A stretch of DNA of 64,000 bases from Bythopirellula sp. (GTDB lineage Bacteria > Planctomycetota > Planctomycetia > Pirellulales > Lacipirellulaceae), in NCBI GenBank assembly GCA_028285205.1, contig JANQQA010000298.1, forward strand, positions 1 to 64,000, in the 5' to 3' direction. The translations under genes and the position numbers were made by a program. How positions within the stretch are numbered: the stretch's first letter is position 1; every line of letters starts with the position of its first letter. Below are positions 16,582-24,536 of the stretch, piece by piece. The notes beneath the pieces were generated by a model. The model saw only the letters and a program-made list of their open reading frames with translations. It did not search any database and was not told the DNA's origin.

Positions 16582-17400
16582 TTGAATCTCCCTCCCAGAA
16601 TCAACGTCCTCGGCGTCGGTATCAGTACGCTCACGCTCGACTCGGCAGTGGAGGCGGTCGTCGAGGCGGTGCGAACCAATCAACAGGGCTACGTCACGGT
16701 GACCGGCGTGCACGGCGTCTCGGAATGTCAGTCCGACGACGAGTTGCGGCGGATCCACAACGAATCGCTCCTCTCCACGCCCGACGGCGTGCCGCTCACC
16801 TGGATGGGTCGCTTGCAAGGTGTCGGTGCCGAGCAGATGACCCGCGTCTACGGCCCCGACCTGATGCTGCGAGTGCTGGAGCGCGGCCAAACCGAGGGCT
16901 TGCGTCACTACTTCTTCGGTGGTCGTGAAGGAGTTGGTGAACTCCTGCGTGACAAACTCCTCGAGCGATTCCCCAACGCCGAGATCGTTGGCACCTACAC
17001 GCCGCCTTTTCGTCCGCTTGATGAGGACGAAGAGCAAGCGCTGCTCCGCGAACTTAACGAACTACAACCCAACTGTTTCTGGGTCGGCCTTAGCACACCC
17101 AAACAGGAACGCGTTATGGCCGACTTGCTCGCACGCTTCGGCGCTAACGCGACCGACGCCTCGGTGCGATTACCCTCACCGCTGATCATGTTTGGCGTCG
17201 GCGCCGCATTTGACTTTCACTCCGGACTGATCCCTCAAGCGCCGTCCTGGATGCAACGCTCCGGCCTAGAGTGGCTGTTTCGCATGATGAAAGAACCGCG
17301 GCGGCTTTGGAAACGCTACTGCAAAAACAATCCGCTCTTCATCATGCGCGCTGCCATGCAACTCACCGGTCTGCGCAAGTACAAGCTGCCCGAGCAATAG
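16582..17400 (+). CDS. WecG/TagA/CpsF-family glycosyltransferase
   Basis: The 272-aa product begins INVLGVGISTLTLDSAVEAV and carries the family motifs LSTPDGVPLTWMGRL, VYGPDLMLRVLE, YFFGGREGVGELL, FWVGLSTPKQE and MFGVGAAFDFHSG. GT26 enzymes transfer ManNAc-type sugars to undecaprenyl-linked intermediates during surface polysaccharide assembly at the inner membrane face. The start is a TTG at 16582 with a weak ribosome site; no in-frame ATG exists near the conserved N-terminus. It stands 143 nt after the AAA+ gene and is convergent with ndh. No other assembly genes adjoin. Confidence 0.88.
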   Translation: MNLPPRINVLGVGISTLTLDSAVEAVVEAVRTNQQGYVTVTGVHGVSECQSDDELRRIHNESLLSTPDGVPLTWMGRLQGVGAEQMTRVYGPDLMLRVLERGQTEGLRHYFFGGREGVGELLRDKLLERFPNAEIVGTYTPPFRPLDEDEEQALLRELNELQPNCFWVGLSTPKQERVMADLLARFGANATDASVRLPSPLIMFGVGAAFDFHSGLIPQAPSWMQRSGLEWLFRMMKEPRRLWKRYCKNNPLFIMRAAMQLTGLRKYKLPEQ

Positions 17401-17423
17401 CCGGAGTCATACCCACCTCCGCG

Positions 17424-18716
17424 TCATTCCGCATGAATTGCTTCGGCGGCGGGTTCGCCTCCGGCTTCCTTCTGCCACTCCTTCTCAACGATTAAGCGTG
17501 CGCCTCGTCGAAAGGTCATATACGACCACGCCCACGACAGCACCACGAAGAAGCGATTCTTGAACCCCGTCAGATAAAAGATGTGCACTACCAGCCACGT
17601 CACCCACGCAAACCAACCGGCGAAGCGATACTTGCCGACCTCAACCACCGCGCGGCTGCGGCCGATCGTTGCCATTTGACCTTTGTCCACGAAGTGAAAC
17701 GTCTCGCGCGGCTTGCCGGCGATCTCGCCTAGGATCGTCTTGCCGATGAATCGCCCTTGCTGCATCGCCACGGGAGCCGTGCCCGGCAGCGGTTGCTCCG
17801 TCTGATGGAGGAAACTCGCCTGATCGCCGGCTGCGAACACGTTGCTCTGATTCGGCAAGCTAAGATCCGCCGCGACGACTAAGCGCCCGCGGTTGTCGGT
17901 CTCCACTGGTGAAGACCACTCCAGCCGCGCCGCTTCGTTGCCAGCCGCCCACAATACCGTGGCAGCTCGCACGTTTTCCTCACCCATCACCACGCCTTCG
18001 TCGTCGACGCGGGTGACCATCGTTGACGTCCAAATCTGTACGCCCAGGTTCTCTAGGTCGCGCATGGCGCGGCTAGCCGACTCCTCGCTGAACATCGGTA
18101 AGATCCTTGGACCGGCCTCGACCAGAATCACGCGCGTGAGCCGCGGGTTGATTCGCTTAAAGTCCTTGGCCAACGTAAACCGGCTCATCTCGCCGATCGC
18201 GCCGGCAAGCTCTACCCCGGTCGGACCGCCACCTACCACCACGAACGTCAACTGCCGCTTCTGCTCGTCGGGGTTGTCAGCGCGCTCGGCCGCTTCGTAC
18301 GCCGCGAGCACACGTCGGCGAATCTCCGTTGCCTGCGCGACGGTCTTCAGCCCTGGGGCGTGCTGCTCCCATTGATCGTTGCCGAAGTAACTGTGCGACG
18401 CCCCACAAGCAACGACGAGGTAGTCATATCCAAGCACGCCGAAGTCGAACTCCACCTGGCGCGCGTCGACGTCGATGCGCTGTGCCTCGCCTTGCAGCAC
18501 TCGAATGTTGTCGTAGCTCGACAACATGCTACGGATCGGCGCCGCGATGTCAGCCGGACTCAAACCGGCCATCGCGACCTGATACAGTAGCGGCTGAAAC
18601 AGGTGATAGTTCTGCCGATCAACAATCGTCACCTCCACGCCGGCCGCCTTGCCCAACGTCTTCGCCACGTTCAGCCCCGCGAAGCCGCCACCGATGATGA
18701 GCACTTGTTTGGTCAT
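17424..18716 (-). CDS. ndh: Type II NADH dehydrogenase (NDH-2)
   Basis: The 430-aa flavoprotein oxidises NADH and passes electrons to quinone without pumping protons. It has an N-terminal FAD dinucleotide fold (VLIIGGGFAGLNVAKTLG), the early motif NYHLFQPLLYQVA, an NAD fold (FVVVGGGPTGVELAGAI) and the second FAD motif (FAAGDQAS). The C-terminal ~70 residues are hydrophobic and aromatic (FAWVTWLVVHIFYLTGF), consistent with monotopic membrane attachment. The gene is 23 nt from wecG on the opposite strand, and a G/C-rich inverted REP pair lies directly upstream. Confidence 0.92.
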   Translation of the reverse strand: MTKQVLIIGGGFAGLNVAKTLGKAAGVEVTIVDRQNYHLFQPLLYQVAMAGLSPADIAAPIRSMLSSYDNIRVLQGEAQRIDVDARQVEFDFGVLGYDYLVVACGASHSYFGNDQWEQHAPGLKTVAQATEIRRRVLAAYEAAERADNPDEQKRQLTFVVVGGGPTGVELAGAIGEMSRFTLAKDFKRINPRLTRVILVEAGPRILPMFSEESASRAMRDLENLGVQIWTSTMVTRVDDEGVVMGEENVRAATVLWAAGNEAARLEWSSPVETDNRGRLVVAADLSLPNQSNVFAAGDQASFLHQTEQPLPGTAPVAMQQGRFIGKTILGEIAGKPRETFHFVDKGQMATIGRSRAVVEVGKYRFAGWFAWVTWLVVHIFYLTGFKNRFFVVLSWAWSYMTFRRGARLIVEKEWQKEAGGEPAAEAIHAE

Positions 18717-18743
18717 GAGATTTGATCGATGCTTCGATGATAG

Positions 18744-18837
18744 TTCCCCTCCCTTGCAGGGAGGGGCTAGGGGAGGGTAGAGCGTGCACCAGGTTATTTC
18801 CCCCCTCCCCTAACCCCTCCCCTTCAGGGGAGGGGGA
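18744..18837. repeat. Inverted pair of G/C-rich REP-like palindromes
   Basis: Unit 1 (18744-18777) reads CCCCTCCC-TTGCA-GGGAGGGG followed by CTAGGGGAGGG. Unit 2 (18798-18837) is nearly its reverse complement, with CCCCTCCCC-TTCA-GGGGAGGGG. Twenty nt separate them, giving a BIME-like arrangement. Unit 2 overlaps the last codons and stop of the MOSC gene. Related units occur at 38168-38263 and 19875-20079. Confidence 0.8.
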
Positions 18838-19406
18838 CTAGGTACTTTCCTGACCTTGTCGCCGATACGAATTGGCCCCGCTCCGACGATCTTTCCCAGC
18901 ACACCGCGCAAGTGATGCTTTTTACCCAATTCACTATTCACAAACTGTTGCGCCGCTTTGCCGTAGCGCTGGACGAACTTGCGACATCCCGTGTGCGGCT
19001 GCTGGCTGATCTCGATCACCACATCAGCGCCGATCTTCAGCAGGCTGCCGGCGGGCAGATTCTCTTCGCTCAAGTCGAAATCGACAATCAGGTTATCGCC
19101 CGCCAGGCCCATCGCCTCATGTGAGCCACCGGAGATCTGTTCCAGAATCCGCGCGTTCATCAGCGACACCTGCGTGTCGGGGTCGGAGCTGCCATCGGGC
19201 AGCCGCTGCCAATGATCGTCGACCCAGCGATCGCCGACAATGCCGGTCTCTTGTGACAGCTCCGCCTCGTCGAGCGACCGCCGCTCGTCCTCGCTAGGGC
19301 GGACAAAGATCGCCCGCAGCGTACCCTCGTCAGTCGGCGACGCGAGCACCTCGCTCATCGTCTGCTCCAGCTCCTCGGTACTCAAGTGAACAGGTGAGGC
19401 ATTCAT
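18810..19406 (-). CDS. MOSC-domain protein
   Basis: The 198-aa product is started by an ATG with AAGGA seven nt upstream. It contains IVGDRWVDDHW, VSLMNARILEQISGG, GDNLIVDFDLSEENLPAGS, QPHTGCRKFVQRYG with the single conserved cysteine, and LRGVLGKIVGAGPIRIGD. These match MOSC (molybdenum cofactor sulfurase C-terminal) domains, which bind sulfur or a Mo-cofactor and mobilise it for detoxification or biosynthesis. The last dozen residues (KVPSPPPLKGRG) are encoded by the REP unit at 18798-18837, which also supplies the TAG stop, so the natural C-terminus was probably replaced by repeat insertion. Confidence 0.85.
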   Translation of the reverse strand: MNASPVHLSTEELEQTMSEVLASPTDEGTLRAIFVRPSEDERRSLDEAELSQETGIVGDRWVDDHWQRLPDGSSDPDTQVSLMNARILEQISGGSHEAMGLAGDNLIVDFDLSEENLPAGSLLKIGADVVIEISQQPHTGCRKFVQRYGKAAQQFVNSELGKKHHLRGVLGKIVGAGPIRIGDKVRKVPSPPPLKGRG

Positions 19407-19497
19407 CGTCAGTCCTTTCGAGTTCGGTTCGGCACAGGCAGCTACCCATCAGTGGGACACACTCCCGAACAAGGAGTTCACACCCTCGTCGGCCTAC

Positions 19498-19650
19498 GGA
19501 CTTTTGCCGCTTTTTGCGTTTTCGCACGGTTCCCGCAAACGCATTTTTTAACGCAAAAGTCCTCCGTTTTGCAGCCGCTCAAATTCGCAAGTGTCTTCCA
19601 AGTAGGGACTTCCCGAACCATTGCCTGGCAAAAACAAACCACTTTTGCCA
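19498..19650. repeat. Structured intergenic element, copy A
   Basis: The element opens with GGACTTTTGC (19498-19507), whose exact inverse GCAAAAGTCC lies at 19553-19562. After 65 nt it closes with a hairpin TGGCAAAA - ACAAACCAC - TTTTGCCA (19626-19650). A second copy at 47422-47574 has the same motifs at identical spacing. By hand alignment about 60% of 151 positions agree with no gaps, and paired positions change together. It lies 93 nt upstream of the MOSC gene start. Nature unknown: non-coding RNA, regulatory element or old MITE. Confidence 0.7.
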
Positions 19651-19788
19651 TTTGCGGTTTTTGGCAACGGCCAACGGGGCCACCTCTCCTGCGTGAGGGA
19701 GGGCAGGGGAGTGGTCGCTACCAATCTAATCGATCTGCGGCGTCGATTCAGCAACGATTTTTGGCCGCGCTGGTTGACACCTATATTG

Positions 19789-19820
19789 CACCACGGAGTC
19801 ACGGAGGGCACGGAGAAGTG
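19789..19820 (+). repeat. CACGGAG-family repeat, forward unit
   Basis: The unit reads ACCACGGAGTCACGGAGGG then CACGGAGAAG. Its inverted partner lies at 20125-20152, on the other side of a foldback element. The same family forms a hairpin upstream of glnS and a half unit downstream of it. Confidence 0.75.
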
Positions 19821-19874
19821 GTTCTGTGAGTGAGGAACACTGATCCGTGCTGAATCGACGCGATGCTGCAAACA

Positions 19875-20079
19875 CCGGGCTCCCTCTCCCCAGCAGCGCT
19901 GCCTACTGCCAACAGTAAGGTACTTTGCGCGGCGCGTTGTTTGGGGGGAGAGGGCGGGGTGAGGGGGAACGTTCTATTGTGGGCTTGCCCCTCACCCCAA
20001 CCCTCTCCCCAAAGGCGTTCGTGCTTCAGAATTCACCAAGTAGCTATGCAAACACTTCCACTGGGGAGAGGGAGCCCGG
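19875..20079. repeat. 205-bp nested foldback element with 19-bp terminal inverted repeats
   Basis: The ends are a perfect 19-bp inverted repeat: CCGGGCTCCCTCTCCCCAG at 19875-19893 and its exact reverse complement at 20061-20079. Inside is a second inverted pair, TTTGGGG-GGAGAGGG...GGTGAGGGG (19940-19966) against 19988-20014, with only a few mismatches. The two unpaired spacers between inner and outer arms are both 46 nt. No ORF fits. It could fold into a long cruciform and resembles a composite REP or MITE-like element. Confidence 0.8.
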
Positions 20080-20124
20080 CGTAACGCGCTCGATTAGCGA
20101 AGATTGGCGTTGCTCGCGTAACAT

Positions 20125-20152
20125 CCTCCGTGTTCCCCGTGACTCCGTGGTA
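20125..20152 (-). repeat. CACGGAG-family repeat, inverted unit
   Basis: Read on the minus strand this gives ACCACGGAGTCACGGGG then CACGGAGG, the inverse partner of the 19789 unit. It ends a few bases before the stop codon of the beta-helix gene. Confidence 0.72.
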
Positions 20153-20157
20153 ATCCC

Positions 20158-22299
20158 CTACAAACCCCAGCCGAAGAGATCCTCAGCAAGTTCGGCGAAG
20201 AGCGCAAGCTGCGCGTCCGATGAGTCGATGGGACTCTCAGCGGATTCCACCTGAGCAGCTAAGATCGGCGAGAACGTGTCTCCGTGGTCCTCAGGCAGCA
20301 CCTCCACATACGCCTGATCTGCAACTACCACCACCTGTTCTTCATTCTCACTCCCCATCACACCTAACACCGCATCCACCAACGACGCCGCTATTGGATC
20401 ACTGGCCACTGCCCCCTGACCAATGGCCCCTAACGGCGGCGGCGGAGCCTCCGTCTGACCGTAGCTCACTCGCCAGGCGGCGAGGTCGCTGAGGTCGACA
20501 TCGCCGTCGCCGTCACTATCGCCATCGGCGCGGGTGGCATTCTCGGTGATACCGAAGCCAATTTGCCAGGCGAGAAAATCTTGCCCATTGACGTGATCGT
20601 CGTCGACGAAGTCGGCCGACGGTGGCGTCTGCGCTTCGTAAGCCCCGATGTCGATCCGCTGCTGCGGAATGCCCGAGAGCATGCCGGTCGCCACGCGATG
20701 AAAGGGAGCACCGCGTTGATCGAATTCGCCGGGGTCAAAAACAATCGAAGGGTCTCCTGCTTCCAGCGCAGGACTGCCGGGAAGCAACGCATGCGTTTGT
20801 GTTGGTCCGCCGTTGTCGGCGAGTGGACCGAGGAGTGGGTCGACGTTGAGGAGGTTGCCGACGCCGGTGGTGGCGTCGATACCAGAGCCTGCGGTGTTGC
20901 TAATGATGCTGTAACTAATAACCAAGGGTCCATCTGGATCAACCATTAGATTCGGCGCGATGCCACTGTCAGAGTTATTAGCGACTAACGAATCTACAAC
21001 CGTCAATGGCTGGTCGCCAAACAACGGAGGATTATCAATAAAGATCCCGCCTCCAGCGTCAACCGTTAAGTTATCAGTGACTGTGCTGCCAAACATTGAC
21101 AATTGGCCATTCCTCGTGTGAAACCCGCCTCCTCGTGTGAAACTACCTTCGGTACTGTTTCCACTAACAGTGCTGGACAACAGAGTAGCGGTACCTGAAG
21201 AGAGATAAATGCCTCCACCATCAGCAAAAGGTCCCATAGTCCTGTTTTTGCTAATTTCGCTGCCTTCGGCATACAAACTACCCTGTCCCACTGAGATCCC
21301 CGCGCCAGTTGCATCCTCACCGGCCGTCGTGTTACCGCTAACAGAGCTATTGGCCAAGTTCAAGCTACCGGCTCCAACACCAATACCTCCGCCTAGGGCA
21401 GCTATCCCTGCGGTGCGATTGCTACTTATGATGCTATCAGTAACGTGAAGAGCGCCCGAAAAAGTGTAAATTCCCGCGCCTCTACTGCGTTCACCCTCAG
21501 TGTAGTTGCCGCTTAGAGTGCTGCCCGTGACGGAGACTAGGCCACTCCCGTTGTAGATCGCTCCGCCATATGCAAAGTCGCCCAAAGTACCATTACCGGT
21601 AACCACACTGTCAACGAAACTGAGCGTTCCACCGACGGTAAAAATTGCGCCACCGAATGCGAATGGTCCAGAAGTCCTGTTCTCTGCAACAGTAGTATTT
21701 GACAGAGTAACAGAGCCAGCTCTTGCAAAAACGCCGCCGCCGGACGCATACTCTCCGTGCGTTTCGTTTCCCAGAAGTGTGCCATGTAATACGTTAAGCG
21801 CGCCCGCCGAATTAAATCGAATCCCACCACCGCTATACGTCGTCGCTGGAGGCGAGTTGTCACTAGCCGTTCTGCCATTCTGTAGTGTGATAGTAGAGAG
21901 ATTAAGGTCTCCGCTGACAGCGGAATAATTCAACACCCGGGACTGCCTCTGCGCATCAATCGCCAACAATTCCTGCCCCGGACCATCAATCGTTAGTGTC
22001 TCGCTAATCTCAAGTTCCCCGTCCTCAAGAAAAATCGTCCGAGGCTGATCGAAAAACGGCCGCGCAAACTCAATCGTGTCCTCGACATCGTTGCTCACAA
22101 ACCCGTCGATCACCGTGCCGGGGTTGTTGGCGATTTCGATCGCTTCGCGGAGGCTCAACTCGCCGTCGCCCGCCAGGTTGGCGATGGTGTCGTCCCGATC
22201 GTTTTGGACGGTGAGCACTGCCAGCAACCGGCGGTCTTCCAGGTGCTCGATGCGTAAACGGCGCTGATTTGCCGAGCGATCGCGAACTTGTTTGGGCAT
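20158..22299 (-). CDS. Exported right-handed beta-helix protein with LEPR-XLL-type N-terminus and dockerin-like end
   Basis: The 713-aa protein begins with a basic segment and IEHLEDRRLLA, the planctomycete LEPR-XLL-like export signature, then GELSLREAIEIANN, matching the CSLREA motif that precedes passenger beta-helices. Residues ~130-470 are a long run of short repeats (SGGGVFARAGSVTLSNTTV, GGAIYNGSGLVSVTGST), which stack into a parallel beta-helix. After GAYEAQT comes a pair of Asp-rich calcium loops (DDDHVNGQDFLAWQ, DSDGDGDVDLSDLAAW), dockerin-like. It is probably a cell-surface or secreted adhesin or structural protein. No catalytic residues are apparent. Confidence 0.85.
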   Translation of the reverse strand: MPKQVRDRSANQRRLRIEHLEDRRLLAVLTVQNDRDDTIANLAGDGELSLREAIEIANNPGTVIDGFVSNDVEDTIEFARPFFDQPRTIFLEDGELEISETLTIDGPGQELLAIDAQRQSRVLNYSAVSGDLNLSTITLQNGRTASDNSPPATTYSGGGIRFNSAGALNVLHGTLLGNETHGEYASGGGVFARAGSVTLSNTTVAENRTSGPFAFGGAIFTVGGTLSFVDSVVTGNGTLGDFAYGGAIYNGSGLVSVTGSTLSGNYTEGERSRGAGIYTFSGALHVTDSIISSNRTAGIAALGGGIGVGAGSLNLANSSVSGNTTAGEDATGAGISVGQGSLYAEGSEISKNRTMGPFADGGGIYLSSGTATLLSSTVSGNSTEGSFTRGGGFHTRNGQLSMFGSTVTDNLTVDAGGGIFIDNPPLFGDQPLTVVDSLVANNSDSGIAPNLMVDPDGPLVISYSIISNTAGSGIDATTGVGNLLNVDPLLGPLADNGGPTQTHALLPGSPALEAGDPSIVFDPGEFDQRGAPFHRVATGMLSGIPQQRIDIGAYEAQTPPSADFVDDDHVNGQDFLAWQIGFGITENATRADGDSDGDGDVDLSDLAAWRVSYGQTEAPPPPLGAIGQGAVASDPIAASLVDAVLGVMGSENEEQVVVVADQAYVEVLPEDHGDTFSPILAAQVESAESPIDSSDAQLALFAELAEDLFGWGL

Positions 22300-22498
22300 G
22301 ACGGATCTTGAAGGTAGGTCAACCGGCGGGCGTTGGCACCAGTTGGTCGGACAGAACGGACGCTCACGCGTAGTGGCTGGCGTTGCGGGACGCGATGATC
22401 AACCCATTATAAGCCGATCCCCGGCGTTTTACGATCAATCGCCGTACAGCGATCGGGCTGGATTTGCTAAATTGTCACTTGGACCTGACCAACGGATA
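22300..22498. other. Divergent intergenic region
   Basis: This lies between the divergently transcribed beta-helix gene and glnS and must carry both promoters. I see no strong promoter consensus. The right side is occupied by the repeat at 22499. Confidence 0.35.
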
Positions 22499-22579
22499 TT
22501 TCACCACGGACAGACAGAGGGCACGGAGAGGTTTCTCATCGACCTCTCCTCGGTGTTCTCCGTGTCTCCGTGGTTCAAA
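22499..22579. repeat. CACGGAG-family hairpin upstream of glnS
   Basis: An ~80-bp imperfect palindrome. The left arm is TTTCACCACGGACAGACAG with GGCACGGAGAGG; the right arm, inverted, is TTTGAACCACGGAGACACGG with AGAACACCGAGGAGAGG; the loop is about 10 nt. It ends 41 nt before the glnS ATG and would form a strong hairpin in the leader if transcribed. Confidence 0.8.
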
Positions 22580-22620
22580 AATAGGCCGTCGCACCATGAG
22601 GACGGCAAGAGGGTGAATCC

Positions 22621-24333
22621 ATGAACCAAGCACCGACCAAAGACACTGACGATACGACCCCAGATGATGGGCGACCTTCGCGGAATTTCATTCAGCAAAT
22701 CATCGACACCGATCTGACCGCGGGCAAGAACGAGGGCCGCGTGCATACGCGGTTTCCGCCGGAGCCCAACGGCTATCTTCACATCGGGCACGCCAAGAGC
22801 ATCTGCCTTAACTCGGGCCTGGCGCGCGAGTATGACGGCAAGTTCAACCTGCGGTTCGACGACACCAACCCCGCCAAGGAAGAGCAGGAGTACGTCGATT
22901 CAATCATGGACGATGTGCGTTGGCTGGGCGGCGATTGGGAAGATCGGCTGTTTTTTGCGTCGGACTATTTTGATCAGCTCTACGAATGGGCGATTCAGCT
23001 CATCAGAGACGGCAAGGCATTTGTCTGCGATCTCGATGCGGAGCAGATGCGCGAGTATCGCGGCACGCTCACCGAGCCGGGTAAGGAATCGCCCTATCGT
23101 GACCGCAGTGTCGAACAGAATCTTGAGCTGCTGGAAAAGATGAAGGCGGGCGAGTTTCCCGATGGGTCGAAGACCTTACGCGCGAAGATCGATATGGCTT
23201 CGCCGAACATTAACTTGCGCGATCCGGTGATGTACCGCATCAAGCGAGCCCACCATCATCGCACGGGCGACAAGTGGTGCATCTATCCGTCGTACGACTA
23301 CACACACGGCCAGAGCGATTCGATCGAGGGGATTACTCATTCAATCTGCACACTGGAGTTCGAGAATCATCGACCGCTGTACGATTGGTTTTGCGAGAAC
23401 CTGGGTATTCACCATCCGCAGCAAATCGAGTTCGCACGCCTGAACATCACGTACACCGTGATGAGCAAACGCAAGCTGCTGCAGCTGGTCGACGAACAGC
23501 ACGTTGACGGTTGGGACGACCCGCGCATGCTCACGATCCGCGGCCTGCGCCGACGCGGGTACACGTCCGAGTCGATTCGCGCGTTTTGTGAACGCATCGG
23601 CGTGGCTAAGTTCAACAGCACCATCGACATGGCATGGCTGGAGGATGCGGTACGCGAACACCTCAACGAGCGCGCTCCGCGTGCGATGGGCGTGCTACGC
23701 CCGCTGAAGATCGTTCTCACCAACGTGGGCGAAGACGAAGAGATCGAGTGCGAAGCAGCCAACCATCCGCAGAATCCGGAGATGGGCACGCGGAAGATCA
23801 TGCTCACGCGCGAGATCTTCATTGAGCAGGACGACTTCATGGAGGACGGACCGAAGAAGTTCTTCCGGCTCAAGAAGGGCGGGGCAGTGCGGATTCGCTC
23901 GGCTGGCATTATTGAGTGTGGCGAGATCGTCAAGAACGAGGCGGGCGAAGTAACCGAAGTGCACTGCTCGTTCAACCCCGACACGACCGCCTTGTTCGAC
24001 GGCAAAAAGGTGAAGGGCACGATTCACTGGGTCAGTGCCAAGCACGCGATCGACGCGGAGGTGCGGCTGTACGATCACCTGTTCGCAAGCGAAACGCCCG
24101 ACAAGACCGAAGAGGGCGGCACGTTCCTCGACAACCTCAATCCCAACTCGTTGGAAGTGGTCACCACAGCGAAGCTGGAACCGTCACTCGTCGAGGCCAA
24201 AGCGGGCGATCGTTTCCAGTTCGAACGGACGGGATACTTTTATGTTGACCCCGTTGATGCAATCGACGGGAAGCCCGTGTTCAATCGTACGGCGACGCTG
24301 CGTGATACTTGGGCGAAGGTTAAAGGGAAGTAG
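22621..24333 (+). CDS. glnS: Glutaminyl-tRNA synthetase
   Basis: The 570-aa class I synthetase charges tRNA-Gln with glutamine in the cytoplasm. Signatures are [15 protein letters not shown] (HIGH box, about residue 53), [39 protein letters not shown], and [11 protein letters not shown] (KMSKS equivalent). The C-terminal third carries the beta-barrel anticodon-binding domain ([20 protein letters not shown]). Length matches bacterial GlnRS (~555). AGAGGG lies ~8 nt before the ATG. CACGGAG-family repeats bracket the gene on both sides, one ending 41 nt before the start and one beginning at the stop codon. Confidence 0.97.
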   Translation: MNQAPTKDTDDTTPDDGRPSRNFIQQIIDTDLTAGKNEGRVHTRFPPEPNGYLHIGHAKSICLNSGLAREYDGKFNLRFDDTNPAKEEQEYVDSIMDDVRWLGGDWEDRLFFASDYFDQLYEWAIQLIRDGKAFVCDLDAEQMREYRGTLTEPGKESPYRDRSVEQNLELLEKMKAGEFPDGSKTLRAKIDMASPNINLRDPVMYRIKRAHHHRTGDKWCIYPSYDYTHGQSDSIEGITHSICTLEFENHRPLYDWFCENLGIHHPQQIEFARLNITYTVMSKRKLLQLVDEQHVDGWDDPRMLTIRGLRRRGYTSESIRAFCERIGVAKFNSTIDMAWLEDAVREHLNERAPRAMGVLRPLKIVLTNVGEDEEIECEAANHPQNPEMGTRKIMLTREIFIEQDDFMEDGPKKFFRLKKGGAVRIRSAGIIECGEIVKNEAGEVTEVHCSFNPDTTALFDGKKVKGTIHWVSAKHAIDAEVRLYDHLFASETPDKTEEGGTFLDNLNPNSLEVVTTAKLEPSLVEAKAGDRFQFERTGYFYVDPVDAIDGKPVFNRTATLRDTWAKVKGK

Positions 24334-24366
24334 TTCACCACGGAGTCGCTGAGAGCACGAAGGTGA
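24333..24366 (+). repeat. CACGGAG-family half unit after glnS
   Basis: GTTCACCACGGAGTCGCTGAG then AGCACGAAGG begins at the last base of the glnS stop. It is a degenerate single arm without its partner. Confidence 0.6.
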
Positions 24367-24536
24367 GGAATGACCAAGCCGCAATGACGACTGATTGTTG
24401 GCAAGCAGGTCATTTACCTCGTGGCGTAACGAGCTTTCTTTTCGGCGATTTCTAGGCAACTAATTGACGATCGCAGGTGCGCGCCGTAGGTTGATGGACG
24501 ACTTGTCCGCTTCCTACTTTGCATGGGGTCTTGCGC

